Shown: positions 9,430-19,329, counted from the first letter of the stretch. The stretch: DNA of 64,000 nucleotides from Alphaproteobacteria bacterium (GCA_023384135.1 JAHDXS010000001.1:186001-250000); one strand, 5' to 3'. Made by a program: numbers and translations. The notes: a model not told the origin generated them from the sequence alone.

Positions 9430-9542
9430 GAAAAACGCTTACTTTCCGTGAATCTTAGTTACAGGAGCTATGGTATCCTGAAAAACGCTTACTTTCTATG
9501 AATTTTGATTACAAAATACTATTATTTGTGAAAAATAGTTAC
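9429..9542. repeat. Five-copy TGAA-N6-TTAC array at alternating 20/30-bp spacing
   Basis: The 14-bp unit TGAA(N6)TTAC starts at 9429, 9449, 9479, 9499 and 9529. Units 1 and 3 share TGAAAAACGCTTACTTTC exactly, so the array is also a 50-bp tandem repeat that decays to the right. Regular helical-phase spacing points to a protein-binding array: an operator for the Fic gene whose start it overlaps, or replication iterons. Function is inferred. Confidence 0.75.
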
Positions 9543-9680
9543 TTCTCTGATCCGCTTGGTTCTTAATTGCCAACCTTAAGAATCGGCTTATAGTCCGCAG
9601 AAAGTAAGGGTGTGTAGCCTTAACTTTCCGTAACAAAACCTTAAATCTCCCCTGCTATCCTTAATAAAGAGGGTGTAATA

Positions 9681-9718
9681 GCGCACTTACGCAAACTTCG
9701 TTTGCCCTGCTTCGCAGG
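9681..9718 (-). other. Candidate oriT of element 1 (RSF1010/MobQ type)
   Basis: On the minus strand a hairpin with 6-bp arms GCAAAC/GTTTGC (9691-9696 and 9700-9705) is followed directly by GTAAGTGCGC (complement of 9681-9690). RSF1010-type oriTs have an inverted repeat followed by TAAGTGCGC at nic. A second small hairpin CCTGC/GCAGG (9706-9718) is adjacent. It lies 166 bp upstream of the MobQ-family relaxase gene. Match is by eye; nicking is inferred. Confidence 0.7.
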
Positions 9719-9883
9719 AGTGCTTTTAAGGTGCGGCCCTCATTGATTTAAGAATCCGGGCCTGTGGCGGCATCTTGCCGCCCTGTTGTTATTCCGCCCG
9801 GTCATTTTGGGAACCGGGCGAAACAACAACATTTCTGAACAACAATAAATCGCCCGCAGGGAAAGAAAGGTTTCGGAGAAACC

Positions 9884-11836
9884 TTGGCGATTTATCATTG
9901 TTCACTACGGGTGTTTTCCCGTGCTGACGGCCACTCTGCTGTGGCCGCCGCCGCGTACCGCGCCGGGGCGGTACTGCATGATGAACGGCGGGGCCACACC
10001 CACCGCTACCACAACCGCAAAGGCGTTGTGGCTTCGTTCATCATCACACCACCGCAAGCACCGGAAATCACCCGTAACCGCGTTAGCCTGTGGAACGCGG
10101 TCGAAGCGGCAGAAACCCGCAAAAATTCCCGCGTGGCGCGGGAGATTATTTTAGCCCTGCCGCATGAGTTGCCAGCCCCTGCCCGTGAAGCCCTCACCCG
10201 CGATATGGCCCTGTGGCTGGTGGAGCGCTACAACGTGGCCGTTGATACGTCCCTGCATAGCCCCGTTGCCGGGGATGGTCACGATCCCCGCAACCATCAC
10301 GCCCATCTGTTGTTCACCACCCGCGAGATCACAAAAGACGGGCTAGGCAAGAAAACCCGCATCCTTGACGACCGGGAGCAAGGGCCGCAGGAAGTCGAGT
10401 TAATCCGCACCATCTGGGAAACGCTGGCCAACGATGCCTTGGAACAGGCCGGATTAACCCATGCCAAAATCGACCGCCGGACGCTGGACGATCAGGGCAT
10501 AGACCGCATCCCGCAAATCCATATCGGCCCGGAGGGCAAGGCCGCCAAGGAAAAGACCAGCAAGGACGATGAAGACGACGACGGCAAGAAAGACGAAGAA
10601 GATGAATCCGGCGACAGTGACGGCAAGCGGGGCAGCGGTTCCGGCGACAAAGGCCCAGCCACCGCCGCGCCGCCCCACGACGAGACAGCCGAGAAAGAAG
10701 CCGCCAGCCAGAAACGTGAGGTGGACTATAAAACCATAGACCAAGGCAAGACCCGCGCTGAACTGGTGGAGGACATCAAACAAGTCAACACCGAGCGCAG
10801 CAAATGGCCAGCCCTGCCTCTGACCGAACAAATCCGCATACTGGAAAAGGAAATGGTCAGGCTTGACCATCGTGTGCGGCAGTTTGAGAACTTGTATGCC
10901 AAGACCAGTCTTCCGGCAGTTATTAAGAAATCCATTTTTGAGATTGTCAGGTTCTCGAAAGAGCTTTTATTTAGCCGTATTCTAAACCGTGAATCTTTGC
11001 GCTTCACGGATCGGGAATCGCAAGCGCGGAACGTGCGGCAAAATTTCCGCTATGGCCGATCCTATAGGACAGGGATACACGAGCAAATCCAGACCATGAA
11101 GACGCGTCTTAAAATCATGGAAGAAACCCATGAACAGTGCCGCAAATACAAATCATTCGTGGACAAGATCGATAAGGCGCTGGCAGGACACCCTGCGATA
11201 AAATTCACGGAAATTGTAAAACTGAAGACAATCACCGATCAGGAATCATCTATAAAGATAAAGCTGAAAGCCGAATTGCTACGCGAAGGCATACCGGAGA
11301 TATTCAAGCCCTCAAAAGAGCAGCCCCGCATAACGGAGCCAATTAATAGCCAAGCAACTGCGCCGCCATTAAAGGCGCAGGAGCCAGCAGAGCGCACCGC
11401 AAGTATTATCCCGACAGCGTCGTTAAGAGCCGATACAGAAAAACCCGCACTGACCAGCGCGGAGCGCAGTGACTGGCATATTCCCGCGTCAGAAAAAACA
11501 CGCGCGTTTCAGGTGCAGGTGGAAAGAGAGTTAGAAAACAGCAGGCTACAAAATCCAGCCCCGCAGCCATATAAAGAATCCTCACCCCTGCAAAACGCAT
11601 TCAGCAGTGCCAGCCAAAACAGACCGCCAGAGAAATTCACAACAAACGAAGATGTGGTCAATAAGACAACCGCCACAGCGGCAATAATCAGGGAAAAGAT
11701 GCCGCCAAAATTTAAGGCTGAACCATACCCGGAAGAAACGCCCCAAGCCGTCAGAATATCCGGTCTATTCAATCTTTCAGCGATCAAAACTGAAGAAAAG
11801 CCGATTATTAATAAAAAGCCAGACTATCGACCTTAA
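9884..11836 (+). CDS. MobA/MobL (MobQ) family relaxase
   Basis: A 650-residue conjugative relaxase that would nick the nearby oriT and lead the strand into a recipient. The N-terminal nuclease domain has the family opening [13 protein letters not shown] and AAAAYRAGA, and the metal-binding histidines [13 protein letters not shown] (133-141). Residues 210-290 are a highly charged acidic/lysine linker, and the remainder is coiled-coil-rich without a recognisable helicase or primase. The start is TTG at 9884, five bases after GGAG; no ATG in frame gives the conserved N-terminus. Long C-terminus is more AT-rich than the nuclease part. Confidence 0.9.
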   Translation: MAIYHCSLRVFSRADGHSAVAAAAYRAGAVLHDERRGHTHRYHNRKGVVASFIITPPQAPEITRNRVSLWNAVEAAETRKNSRVAREIILALPHELPAPAREALTRDMALWLVERYNVAVDTSLHSPVAGDGHDPRNHHAHLLFTTREITKDGLGKKTRILDDREQGPQEVELIRTIWETLANDALEQAGLTHAKIDRRTLDDQGIDRIPQIHIGPEGKAAKEKTSKDDEDDDGKKDEEDESGDSDGKRGSGSGDKGPATAAPPHDETAEKEAASQKREVDYKTIDQGKTRAELVEDIKQVNTERSKWPALPLTEQIRILEKEMVRLDHRVRQFENLYAKTSLPAVIKKSIFEIVRFSKELLFSRILNRESLRFTDRESQARNVRQNFRYGRSYRTGIHEQIQTMKTRLKIMEETHEQCRKYKSFVDKIDKALAGHPAIKFTEIVKLKTITDQESSIKIKLKAELLREGIPEIFKPSKEQPRITEPINSQATAPPLKAQEPAERTASIIPTASLRADTEKPALTSAERSDWHIPASEKTRAFQVQVERELENSRLQNPAPQPYKESSPLQNAFSSASQNRPPEKFTTNEDVVNKTTATAAIIREKMPPKFKAEPYPEETPQAVRISGLFNLSAIKTEEKPIINKKPDYRP

Positions 11837-11893
11837 AAATTTCCGTATCTGGCAGACAAATCAACGAAGTGTGCCAGTCATATAACAACCATC

Positions 11894-12310
11894 ATGGCCC
11901 TCCACTTGTTACTTAAGAGCTTCAATGTTATATGTATGAATATGCGTGTGTTTTTAATGCTCATTATCTTTGCTTTGGTGTTTAGCGGCTATTCAGCCGC
12001 TGTACACGCATTTGGCAAGGAATCCTGCAATCCGGTGGCTGTATCGGACATTGCAGAGGATAGCATGGACACGTCTGATTGCCCCGGCCATCAAGCGAAA
12101 CCTGAGCATCAGCAAGATTCAAAGACAGATAAAACCGCAAAAGGGAAATGCATGGATTGCACACATTGCTGTGCTTCTCATGCTATTAACCTTCTTAACC
12201 ATGCTGTAGATTTTCCTTCACAGGCCGCAGTTCTCAACCCGCCGCCTGTCAATGGATTTGCCGGAGAATACCTCTTCTCCTTGCTACGCCCCCCAAAATC
12301 CCTCGTTTGA
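11894..12310 (+). CDS. Small exported Cys/His-rich protein of the metal-efflux locus
   Basis: Up to 138 residues; a start at 11936 (MNMRVFLMLIIFALVF) gives a cleaner signal peptide ending at AVHA. The mature part has CPGHQAKPEHQQ and a cluster CMDCTHCCASHA that would bind soft metals. No family recognised with confidence; it resembles small periplasmic proteins found next to copper or RND heavy-metal pumps. It precedes the czc genes by about 100 bp with a structured leader between. A metal-sensing or chaperone role is inference. Confidence 0.65.
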   Translation: MALHLLLKSFNVICMNMRVFLMLIIFALVFSGYSAAVHAFGKESCNPVAVSDIAEDSMDTSDCPGHQAKPEHQQDSKTDKTAKGKCMDCTHCCASHAINLLNHAVDFPSQAAVLNPPPVNGFAGEYLFSLLRPPKSLV

Positions 12311-12314
12311 TTTA

Positions 12315-12374
12315 AACAGAGTCTAGCCCTCAAAAGGTTTGAGCTCTGTTAAGCCGCTTCATAGGAAGCGGCTT
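12315..12374 (+). promoter_or_regulatory. Double stem-loop in the czc leader
   Basis: Stem 1 pairs AACAGAG (12315-12321) with CTCTGTT (12344-12350) and encloses an inner hairpin CTCAAA-AGG-TTTGAG (12329-12343). Stem 2 is AAGCCGCTTC/GAAGCGGCTT with a 4-nt loop (12351-12374). No U-tract follows, so it may be an attenuator, an mRNA stabiliser or a weak terminator ahead of czcC. Confidence 0.55.
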
Positions 12375-12414
12375 GAATTGCTTATGCTTTTGCAATCGAA
12401 CAAGGGATAATTCC

Positions 12415-13743
12415 ATGTCTGTTAAAAAATTTGCTCTGGCGGGCCTGCTGGCGGCGTCATTAATGCCACCCGCCAATCCCGCCTTGGCGCAAGACAAAGG
12501 CAGCGCCAATACTTCTGTTAGCGCCAAAACTGAAAAAGAACCTGCATATCTGGAATTGGATCAGGCCATATCATGGGCGCTGGATAAATCTCCGGTGCTG
12601 GCCGCATCATCCGCACGGGCCGATGCTTCTAATGCCAGCCGGACACAGGCAGGCGCATTGCCAAACCCTGAAGTTTCAGTTGAGGCAGACAATATTTATG
12701 GAGATGGCCCTTATGAGGGAATGGATAGTGCAGAAATTACCTACGGCGTCTCCCAGCTAATTGAACTTCCCGGCAAGCGCGGCAGTCGTATCCGTGTTGC
12801 GGAAGCAGAAAAAACAAAGACCCATTATGCCCGTGACGCTGCCCGTTTGGATTTAATTCGTGATGTGACAATAGCCTTTTCTGAAGTCACAGCCGCACAG
12901 CAGGAAGTCATCATTCTTGAGGAGGAACGCAATTTAGCCACAGAGGTTTATGAAAGCGTTTCTGCCAAAGTTCAGGCTGGCAAAGTTCCCCCTATTCAGA
13001 AAAACAAAGCACAAATTGAGCTTTCATCTAGCGATATTGCTCTGGAACGTGCGCGCAGAAACTTAAGCGCAAAGGAAAAGGCACTTTCCGGATTAATGGG
13101 CGGTGACATTGACGGATTCAAAGTATCCATGGACAGTCTGCCTGAATTGACAGAGCCACAGCCATATCTCGTTTATCATTCACGTTTGCAACAAACCCCG
13201 GACTTCAAAAGCCTTGATGCAGAGGTATTGCAAGCAAAGGCAGGGCTTTCTTTAGAAAAGGCCAATTCATTCCCTGATCCTACTTTGAATCTGGGGATCA
13301 AAAAATTTAAAGAGGACGATACGGATGCCTTTGTAGCTGGCGTGTCATTCCCCCTGCCCGTCTTCAATATGAACAGGACAGGCATTAAACGTGCAGGCCA
13401 TGAGCTGAATGCCACAATCCTTGACCAGCGCGGCAGTCAATTGGCTATGGAAGCAATCTTAGTTAGTGTTTATAGCGATTTCAGCAGTGCTTTCAATGAA
13501 TCACGCGCCCTGAAAACAAGTGTTTTGTCAGGCGCAGAAGAATCTTTCCGTTTCGCCCGCGAAGGTTATGAAGCGGGAAAATTTGACTATCTGGAAGTTT
13601 TAGACGCGCAACGGACATTGTTTGATGCCCGCAAGCAATTAAATCAGTCAATTCTGGATTATCACAATAAACGCGCTGTGATTGAACGTATGACAGCGAT
13701 TCATGCTGAACAGCACAACAACAAGGATGAAGGCCATGAGTAA
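12415..13743 (+). CDS. TolC-family outer-membrane efflux protein (CzcC type)
   Basis: A 442-residue outer-membrane factor of a tripartite metal pump. The start at 12415 has AAGGGA seven bases upstream and yields a signal peptide ending in NPALAQ; the frame opens earlier at 12373 but without a leader. Two internally similar OEP repeats are visible (EVSVEADNIYGDGPYEG, ISWALDKSPVLAAS; later FAREGYEAGKFDYLEVLDAQRTLFDAR). It overlaps the next gene by 8 bp, so the two are translationally coupled. Confidence 0.9.
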   Translation: MSVKKFALAGLLAASLMPPANPALAQDKGSANTSVSAKTEKEPAYLELDQAISWALDKSPVLAASSARADASNASRTQAGALPNPEVSVEADNIYGDGPYEGMDSAEITYGVSQLIELPGKRGSRIRVAEAEKTKTHYARDAARLDLIRDVTIAFSEVTAAQQEVIILEEERNLATEVYESVSAKVQAGKVPPIQKNKAQIELSSSDIALERARRNLSAKEKALSGLMGGDIDGFKVSMDSLPELTEPQPYLVYHSRLQQTPDFKSLDAEVLQAKAGLSLEKANSFPDPTLNLGIKKFKEDDTDAFVAGVSFPLPVFNMNRTGIKRAGHELNATILDQRGSQLAMEAILVSVYSDFSSAFNESRALKTSVLSGAEESFRFAREGYEAGKFDYLEVLDAQRTLFDARKQLNQSILDYHNKRAVIERMTAIHAEQHNNKDEGHE

Positions 13744-15073
13744 ACTTAAAACAAAAACATTTCTGGCGGCTGGTTTAGTGCTTCTGGCATCAGGTAGTGC
13801 TGTCGTATGGAACTACAAAGCCGCGCCCAGTTATGCAGCGGAAGAAGATAGCCACGGACACACAGAATCTGAAGATGCTCATGACAAGGAACCAGAAGCT
13901 GAACACGGCGATGGCCATGAGCATCAGGAAAATGAAGAAGCGCATGATAGCACCGCAAAGGAAGAACATGGACACGGCCATGAAGATGAACATGGGCATG
14001 GAGGCGATGAAGAACACGCAGAAGGCGTTATAGCCTTAACGGAGCAGCAAATTACCGCTGCGGGAATCAAGATTACAGCCGTTGCCCCCGGAAAACTGTC
14101 GCGTGAAGTGTCTGTCCCCGGAAAAATTGTCGCCGCTGCTGATCGCATGGCGCAAATTGTGCCGAAGGTATCTGGAACCGTTACCGAAGCCGCAAAAAAC
14201 CTTGGCGATATTGTTGAGAAAGGCGATGTTCTGGCGCTTATTGAAAGCCGCGAAATGGCCGAGTCAGTAGCGGATTATCTCGCAGCCAAGCGTGCAGAAG
14301 AGCTGGCAAAAACTACCTTCAACCGTGAAAAAGGTCTGTGGGAGAAAAAAATTACCGCAGAGCAGGATTATCTGAATGCAAGAAATGCACATCAGGAAGC
14401 AAAAATCCGTTTCGATCTGACTCGGCAAAAGCTTCAGGCCCTTGGACACGATTCCGAGATGCTTAAGGAATTTGATACGGCAGCGGCAAGCGAAAGATTA
14501 CGTTTTCACGAACTGCGTTCTCCTTTATCGGGTCGCGTTATCGCCCGTGAATTGACATTGGGTGAATATGTTGATGCCACGCACTCGGCTTTCACTGTGG
14601 CCGACTTGAGCGTTGTGTGGGTTGAAACTGCAATTTCTCCCGGCGACCTGCCCTTCGTAAAGGAAGGACAAACGGCAACAGTTATAGGAAGTGGCGGTAA
14701 GGCTGATGGAAATCTTATTTTTGTAAGTCCCGCTATTGATCCTGAAACCCGCGCAGCCAAAGCAATCATAGAGCTGGATAATAAAGACTCCCAATGGCGG
14801 CCGGGCGAGTTTGCGAATGCCGCTATTTCTACATCGGCGCAGCAAATTAATTTGATAATACCCAAAGACGCAGTCCAGACAATCGAAGGAAAGCCAGTTG
14901 TTTTCGCGCGCACGCCACAAGGCTTTGAAAAGCGTGAAATCGTAACGGGCCGTGAAGACAGCAACCATGCAGAGGTTGTTTCAGGTTTGAATCTTGGCGA
15001 TTCAATCGCCATCACAAGCACCTTCACCCTGAAAGCTGAATTAGGCAAAGCCGAAGCCGAACACGAACATTAA
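13736..15073 (+). CDS. Periplasmic membrane-fusion protein of heavy-metal RND pump (CzcB type)
   Basis: A 445-residue adaptor joining the CzcA-like pump to the outer-membrane channel. After an N-terminal membrane/signal segment there is a roughly 60-residue His/Glu/Asp stretch (many HGH and GHE motifs) that probably binds metal before transfer. The lipoyl/hairpin and beta-barrel regions follow (GKIVAAADRMAQIVPKVSG, SPLSGRVIARELTLGEYV). The start at 13736 overlaps the czcC stop; a near-by ATG at 13727 is also possible. Confidence 0.9.
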   Translation: MSKLKTKTFLAAGLVLLASGSAVVWNYKAAPSYAAEEDSHGHTESEDAHDKEPEAEHGDGHEHQENEEAHDSTAKEEHGHGHEDEHGHGGDEEHAEGVIALTEQQITAAGIKITAVAPGKLSREVSVPGKIVAAADRMAQIVPKVSGTVTEAAKNLGDIVEKGDVLALIESREMAESVADYLAAKRAEELAKTTFNREKGLWEKKITAEQDYLNARNAHQEAKIRFDLTRQKLQALGHDSEMLKEFDTAAASERLRFHELRSPLSGRVIARELTLGEYVDATHSAFTVADLSVVWVETAISPGDLPFVKEGQTATVIGSGGKADGNLIFVSPAIDPETRAAKAIIELDNKDSQWRPGEFANAAISTSAQQINLIIPKDAVQTIEGKPVVFARTPQGFEKREIVTGREDSNHAEVVSGLNLGDSIAITSTFTLKAELGKAEAEHEH

Positions 15074-15086
15074 GAAAGTTTAGACC

Positions 15087-18000
15087 ATGATTGCGAAAAT
15101 ACTTGGGTTTTCCATCGCCCACAGGCTGCTGATTGTTATGATCACAGCCGTGATGGCCTCTTACGGGGTTTATTCCCTGAGCAAGCTTCCTATTGATGCC
15201 GTACCTGATATCACAAATAATCAGGTGGCTATTAATATCGAAGTCCCCTCTCTCTCTCCGTACGAAATTGAGAAACAAGTCACATACCCCATTGAAACGG
15301 CAATGGCGGGTATACCGGGACTGTCTTATACACGTTCCATATCAAGGAATGGATTTTCTCAAGTCACTGTCATTTTTAAAGATGAAATTGATATTTATTT
15401 CGCCCGCGCTCAGGTGAATGAACGGTTGGCCGAAGCCAAGGAGTCCTTACCTGAAGGTGCAGAGCCACGGATGGGTGCCATCTCAACAGGTCTTGGTGAA
15501 ATTTATATGTGGACTGTGGAATACGAAAATCCAGAGTCCGAATACACTACCCCCGAAGGCAGAGTTCTAAAGACTGCTTTTGAGAAAGCAATGTATCTGC
15601 GTACCGTGCAAGACTGGATAATAAGGCCACAGCTTAAAATCGTTCCCGGCGTAGCTGAAATTGACGCCATTGGCGGGTATGCCCAGCAATATCATGTGCA
15701 GCCCGATCCACAGAAACTGGCGGCTTTGGGCCTTAGTTTTTCTGATGTGATTGAATCCCTTGAACGAAACAATACTAGCACTGGCGCAGGGTTTCTTGAG
15801 CAAAAGGGTGAATCTTATGTTGTTCGGGCTGATGGACGGCTGGAAGACATACAACAGATAGAAAATGTTGTTCTTTCAACCCGTGGCGGCATCCCGATCT
15901 ATATCAAAGACGTTGCCTCGGTGGAGCTTGGCAAGGAGCTTCGTACAGGCAGCGCCAGTGAAAATGGGCATGAGGTAGTTGTTGGCACGGCGATGATGTT
16001 AAAGGGAGAGAACAGCCGGATTGTGTCTAAAGCCGTAGATGAAAGAATTACTGAGATAAATAAATCCCTGCCCCAAGGGATAAAAGCAAAAACAGTTCTT
16101 AATCGTACAAAGCTTGTTGATGCCACAATTCATACTGTCCAAAAAAATCTTGGTGAAGGGGCGCTGCTTGTTGTTGTCATTTTATTCCTTCTATTAGGAA
16201 ACATACGGGCGGCTTTAATTACCGCCCTTGTAATCCCCATTACCATGATGCTGACAGCTACGGGTATGCTCAAGGCCGGTATTAGCGCCAACCTTATGAG
16301 TCTAGGCGCTCTGGATTTTGGATTGATTGTCGATGGCGCAGTCATTGTGACTGAAAACTGTTTGCGCCGACTCGCTGAAAGACAGCATCACGAAGGACGG
16401 CTATTAACGTTACAAGAACGCATGAGTGAAGTTCTTAATGCCAGCCGCCAGATGATCCAGCCCGCAGTTTTTGGTCAGGCCATTATTATAACAGTTTATT
16501 TGCCCCTTCTTACGTTCTCAGGCGTAGAAGGCAAGATGTTTGAACCAATGGCAATGACCGTAATTATTGCACTTGTTGCGGCATTTATTCTGTCTATCAC
16601 CTTCGTGCCTGCCATGATTGCCATGTGCATAACCGGAAAAGTTGAAGAGAAGGAAAGCCGTATAATATTAAAGACAAAATCCGGCTATGCCCCTATGCTT
16701 AACTGGTCGCTAGATCGACCTAAGTTTGTCGTTTTGGCGGCCTTGGCGTTTTTTGTATTTTCTTTGGCAATAGGCAGCCGTCTGGGGCAAGAATTCATCC
16801 CCTCTCTGGATGAAAAAGACATTGCCATGCACGCCATGAGAATCCCCAGTACGGGCATATCCGAATCTACGGCGATGCAATTACAGGTCGAAAAGGCTGT
16901 CAGCCGTTTGCCCGAAGTGGCTTTCGTATATTCAAAAACCGGAACCGCAGAAATGGCAGCAGACCCCATGCCGCCGAACGTATCCGATACGTTTATAATT
17001 CTTAAACCTCACGATGAATGGCCAGATAAATCTCTTGATAAGGCGGATTTTATAGACAAGCTGGCTAAGGCTGTTGGACAGGTTCCCGGTAATAACTATG
17101 AATATACCCAGCCTATCCAGATGCGCTTCAATGAACTGATTTCCGGCGTTAGAAGTGATGTCGCTGTAAAAGTTTATGGTGATGACTTTGAAGTGATGAC
17201 AGATACGGCAAACAAAATAGCCAGCATATTGCGAAGTGTTAATGGTTCAGCAGACGTAAAAGTTGAGCAGACGACAGGCCTTCCCATGCTTGATATTGAT
17301 ATAAATAAAGATGCCATAGCCAGATATGGATTGAATGTTAGTGATGTTCTCGACGTCGTATCTGCCGCCGTAGGGGGAAAGGAAGCCGGACTTGTATTTG
17401 AGGGTGACAGACGTTTCCCCATAGTTGTGCGTCTGCCCGAATATCTGCGACAGGATATTGCCGCCCTTCAAAATCTTCCTGTACCTGTGCCACATGAAGA
17501 CGGTGAATCTGGTGCTTTTGTCCCTCTTAAGGAAGTTGCATCGTTTAAACTGTCTGAAGGGCCAAATCAAATAAGCCGCGAAAATGGAAAAAGGCGCGTT
17601 GTCGTACAAGCCAACGTCCGTGGGCGGGATATAGGTTCATTTGTTACCGAGGCGCAAGAATCTCTCGATAATCAGGGAAAACTGTCGCCGGGAATCTGGC
17701 TTGATTGGGGAGGCCAGTTTGAGAATTTGGTTGCAGCACAAAAGCGGCTGATGATTGTTGTCCCGGCCTGCTTCTTCCTGATTTTTATGATGCTGTTTAC
17801 GGCCTTAGGGTCAGCAAGGCAGGCGCTACTGGTATTTAGTGGTGTGCCCTTGGCAATTTCAGGCGGCATATTGACGCTTGCCTTGCGCGATATGCCCTTC
17901 TCTATTCCTGCTGCTGTAGGCTTTATCGCTTTGTCAGGCATAGCCGTCCTGAACGGTCTGGTTATGATTACCTATATAAATGATCTGGTAAAAAGCGGCA

Positions 18001-18248
18001 TGGAGAAACGGGCGGCGATTGTTGATGGTGCGCTTACCCGCCTTCGTCCCGTATTGATGACGGCATTGGTAGCTTCTTTGGGATTTGTACCAATGGCTTT
18101 GGCTACCGGTACAGGAGCAGAAGTACAAAAACCCTTGGCTACAGTGGTAATCGGGGGCCTCATAACGGCTACTCTTCTAACGCTGATTGTGTTGCCTGCC
18201 CTTTATAAAATGTTTTCAAAAACGCCGGAACCTAAAGAAGGAGCATAA
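15087..18248 (+). CDS. Heavy-metal RND efflux transporter, CzcA type
   Basis: A 1053-residue proton-driven inner-membrane pump, full length for the HME-RND family. The fourth membrane helix carries DFGLIVDGAVIVTEN (Asp near residue 410), the pattern of divalent-cation (Co/Zn/Cd) pumps of the CzcA group rather than the CusA (Cu/Ag) pattern. Twelve hydrophobic segments in two halves and two large periplasmic loops are apparent. It follows czcB by 13 bp. Exact metal specificity cannot be read from sequence. Confidence 0.92.
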   Translation: MIAKILGFSIAHRLLIVMITAVMASYGVYSLSKLPIDAVPDITNNQVAINIEVPSLSPYEIEKQVTYPIETAMAGIPGLSYTRSISRNGFSQVTVIFKDEIDIYFARAQVNERLAEAKESLPEGAEPRMGAISTGLGEIYMWTVEYENPESEYTTPEGRVLKTAFEKAMYLRTVQDWIIRPQLKIVPGVAEIDAIGGYAQQYHVQPDPQKLAALGLSFSDVIESLERNNTSTGAGFLEQKGESYVVRADGRLEDIQQIENVVLSTRGGIPIYIKDVASVELGKELRTGSASENGHEVVVGTAMMLKGENSRIVSKAVDERITEINKSLPQGIKAKTVLNRTKLVDATIHTVQKNLGEGALLVVVILFLLLGNIRAALITALVIPITMMLTATGMLKAGISANLMSLGALDFGLIVDGAVIVTENCLRRLAERQHHEGRLLTLQERMSEVLNASRQMIQPAVFGQAIIITVYLPLLTFSGVEGKMFEPMAMTVIIALVAAFILSITFVPAMIAMCITGKVEEKESRIILKTKSGYAPMLNWSLDRPKFVVLAALAFFVFSLAIGSRLGQEFIPSLDEKDIAMHAMRIPSTGISESTAMQLQVEKAVSRLPEVAFVYSKTGTAEMAADPMPPNVSDTFIILKPHDEWPDKSLDKADFIDKLAKAVGQVPGNNYEYTQPIQMRFNELISGVRSDVAVKVYGDDFEVMTDTANKIASILRSVNGSADVKVEQTTGLPMLDIDINKDAIARYGLNVSDVLDVVSAAVGGKEAGLVFEGDRRFPIVVRLPEYLRQDIAALQNLPVPVPHEDGESGAFVPLKEVASFKLSEGPNQISRENGKRRVVVQANVRGRDIGSFVTEAQESLDNQGKLSPGIWLDWGGQFENLVAAQKRLMIVVPACFFLIFMMLFTALGSARQALLVFSGVPLAISGGILTLALRDMPFSIPAAVGFIALSGIAVLNGLVMITYINDLVKSGMEKRAAIVDGALTRLRPVLMTALVASLGFVPMALATGTGAEVQKPLATVVIGGLITATLLTLIVLPALYKMFSKTPEPKEGA

Positions 18249-18250
18249 TT

Positions 18251-18755
18251 ATGCATAAAATTCTGTTCATGGTTTTATTGAGTTTCTCAATATCAGTTTC
18301 TGCCCTTGCCGATGACAAGAAGCCGGAGGTATCTGAGTATCAGCAAAAGAAGCTGGACCAAAGGTCTGGCGAGATTAAAGCGTATGAGGTAAACAAGGAT
18401 GGAGTCCTTGATACAACAAGAGCTTCAGAAAAGCGCAGGCTCAAAATTCGATGCGGCAGATTCTAATAAAGATGGCTTTCTATCCCCTGAGGAAACGGCA
18501 GCATCTCTGGCTAAACTGCAAGCCCAGAAACAGACAACTTTTAGCGCTGATGATGCTAAAACCCAAGTCAACAGGGTAAAAAACCGCATGAAGAATGCCG
18601 ACGAAAACGAGGACGGCAACGTGTCCAAGAAGGAATACCAGTCATATATGAACAATCACCAAGCTAATTTTGATCGTAATGGAGATGGAATCATCTCTAA
18701 AGATGAATACCGCGCAGATTCAGAAAAGCTGCCGAGCAACTACCGGAAAAAATAA
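18251..18755 (+). pseudogene. Exported EF-hand protein gene broken by one-base frameshift
   Basis: The first frame (18251-18466) encodes a signal peptide (ending SALADD) and an EF-hand loop VNKDGVLD, then leaves frame near 18418. The next frame (18399-18755) continues with ELQKSAGSKFDAADSNKDGF and three further EF-hand loops (ADENEDGNVS, DRNGDGIIS). Removing one A from the run ACAACAAGAGC near 18414-18423 restores one 167-residue protein with four EF-hands. It lies 2 bp after czcA. Either a real recent frameshift or a sequencing error. Confidence 0.8.
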
Positions 18756-18821
18756 TGATGGTGTTGCAAATCAGACTGCACCGGATTTGACTGCAAATTT
18801 TAAACACAAAGGAGAAGTTCT

Positions 18822-19271
18822 ATGAAAACACTTATGCTTGCTTTCTTGTTAGTCTTCCTTTCAGTGCCCGTCATGGCTGCTGAGAATGGCCATGACCATG
18901 GCGATACCTGGCTTAAACCCGTTGAAGCCAAAATGGTCTGTATGATGAACAACAAAGTTTTTGATAAGGAGCAAATGAGTATCGAGATTGAAGGCAAGAC
19001 TTACTATGGCTGCTGCCCGATGTGCAAAGAAATGCTAGGCAAAGACCCGGCTAAACGCGTGGCAATCGACCCCGTGAGCGGCAAAGAGGTTGATAAAGCC
19101 ACCGCAGTCATTGGTGCTGATACTCACGGAATGACATACTATTTTGAAAATGAAGAAAACCTTCATAAATTCGCCAGCGGCCCCATGCCCGAAATGAAAG
19201 ATGAAAAAATGGAAGGCATGAACAATGACGCTACGGCTACGGACGACCATGGCCATCATGGCCATGAGTAG
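18822..19271 (+). CDS. Periplasmic metal-binding protein with TRASH/YHS-like domains
   Basis: A 149-residue protein with a signal peptide ending VMAAEN. It has a Cys-rich TRASH-like motif (MVCMMNNKVFDKEQM, YYGCCPMCKEML), then a YHS-like segment (IDPVSGKEVDK, YYFENEENLHKFA) and a His-rich C-terminus (DDHGHHGHE). These point to binding of a soft or divalent metal in the periplasm. It is the last gene of the czc locus and is followed by a strong hairpin. GGAG is present nine or so bases before the ATG. Confidence 0.8.
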   Translation: MKTLMLAFLLVFLSVPVMAAENGHDHGDTWLKPVEAKMVCMMNNKVFDKEQMSIEIEGKTYYGCCPMCKEMLGKDPAKRVAIDPVSGKEVDKATAVIGADTHGMTYYFENEENLHKFASGPMPEMKDEKMEGMNNDATATDDHGHHGHE

Positions 19272-19292
19272 CCCTGACTTCTAATCGACCGC

Positions 19293-19329
19293 TATCCCCC
19301 GGAAGTTTAGAATTCCGGGGGATATTTCG
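19293..19329 (+). terminator. Terminator of the metal-resistance operon
   Basis: Inverted repeat TATCCCCCGGAA (19293-19304) / TTCCGGGGGATA (19313-19324), 12-bp perfect arms with an 8-nt loop, followed by TTTCG. It lies 22 bp after the last cargo gene. Confidence 0.75.

Noticed and set aside
9429..9542. CRISPR-like array
   Set aside because: The repeat is only 14 bp with a 6-bp variable centre and short fixed spacing; no cas genes in the window.
15087..18248. CusA (copper/silver) pump
   Set aside because: The fourth-helix motif DFGLIVDGA...EN is the CzcA type, not the CusA type.
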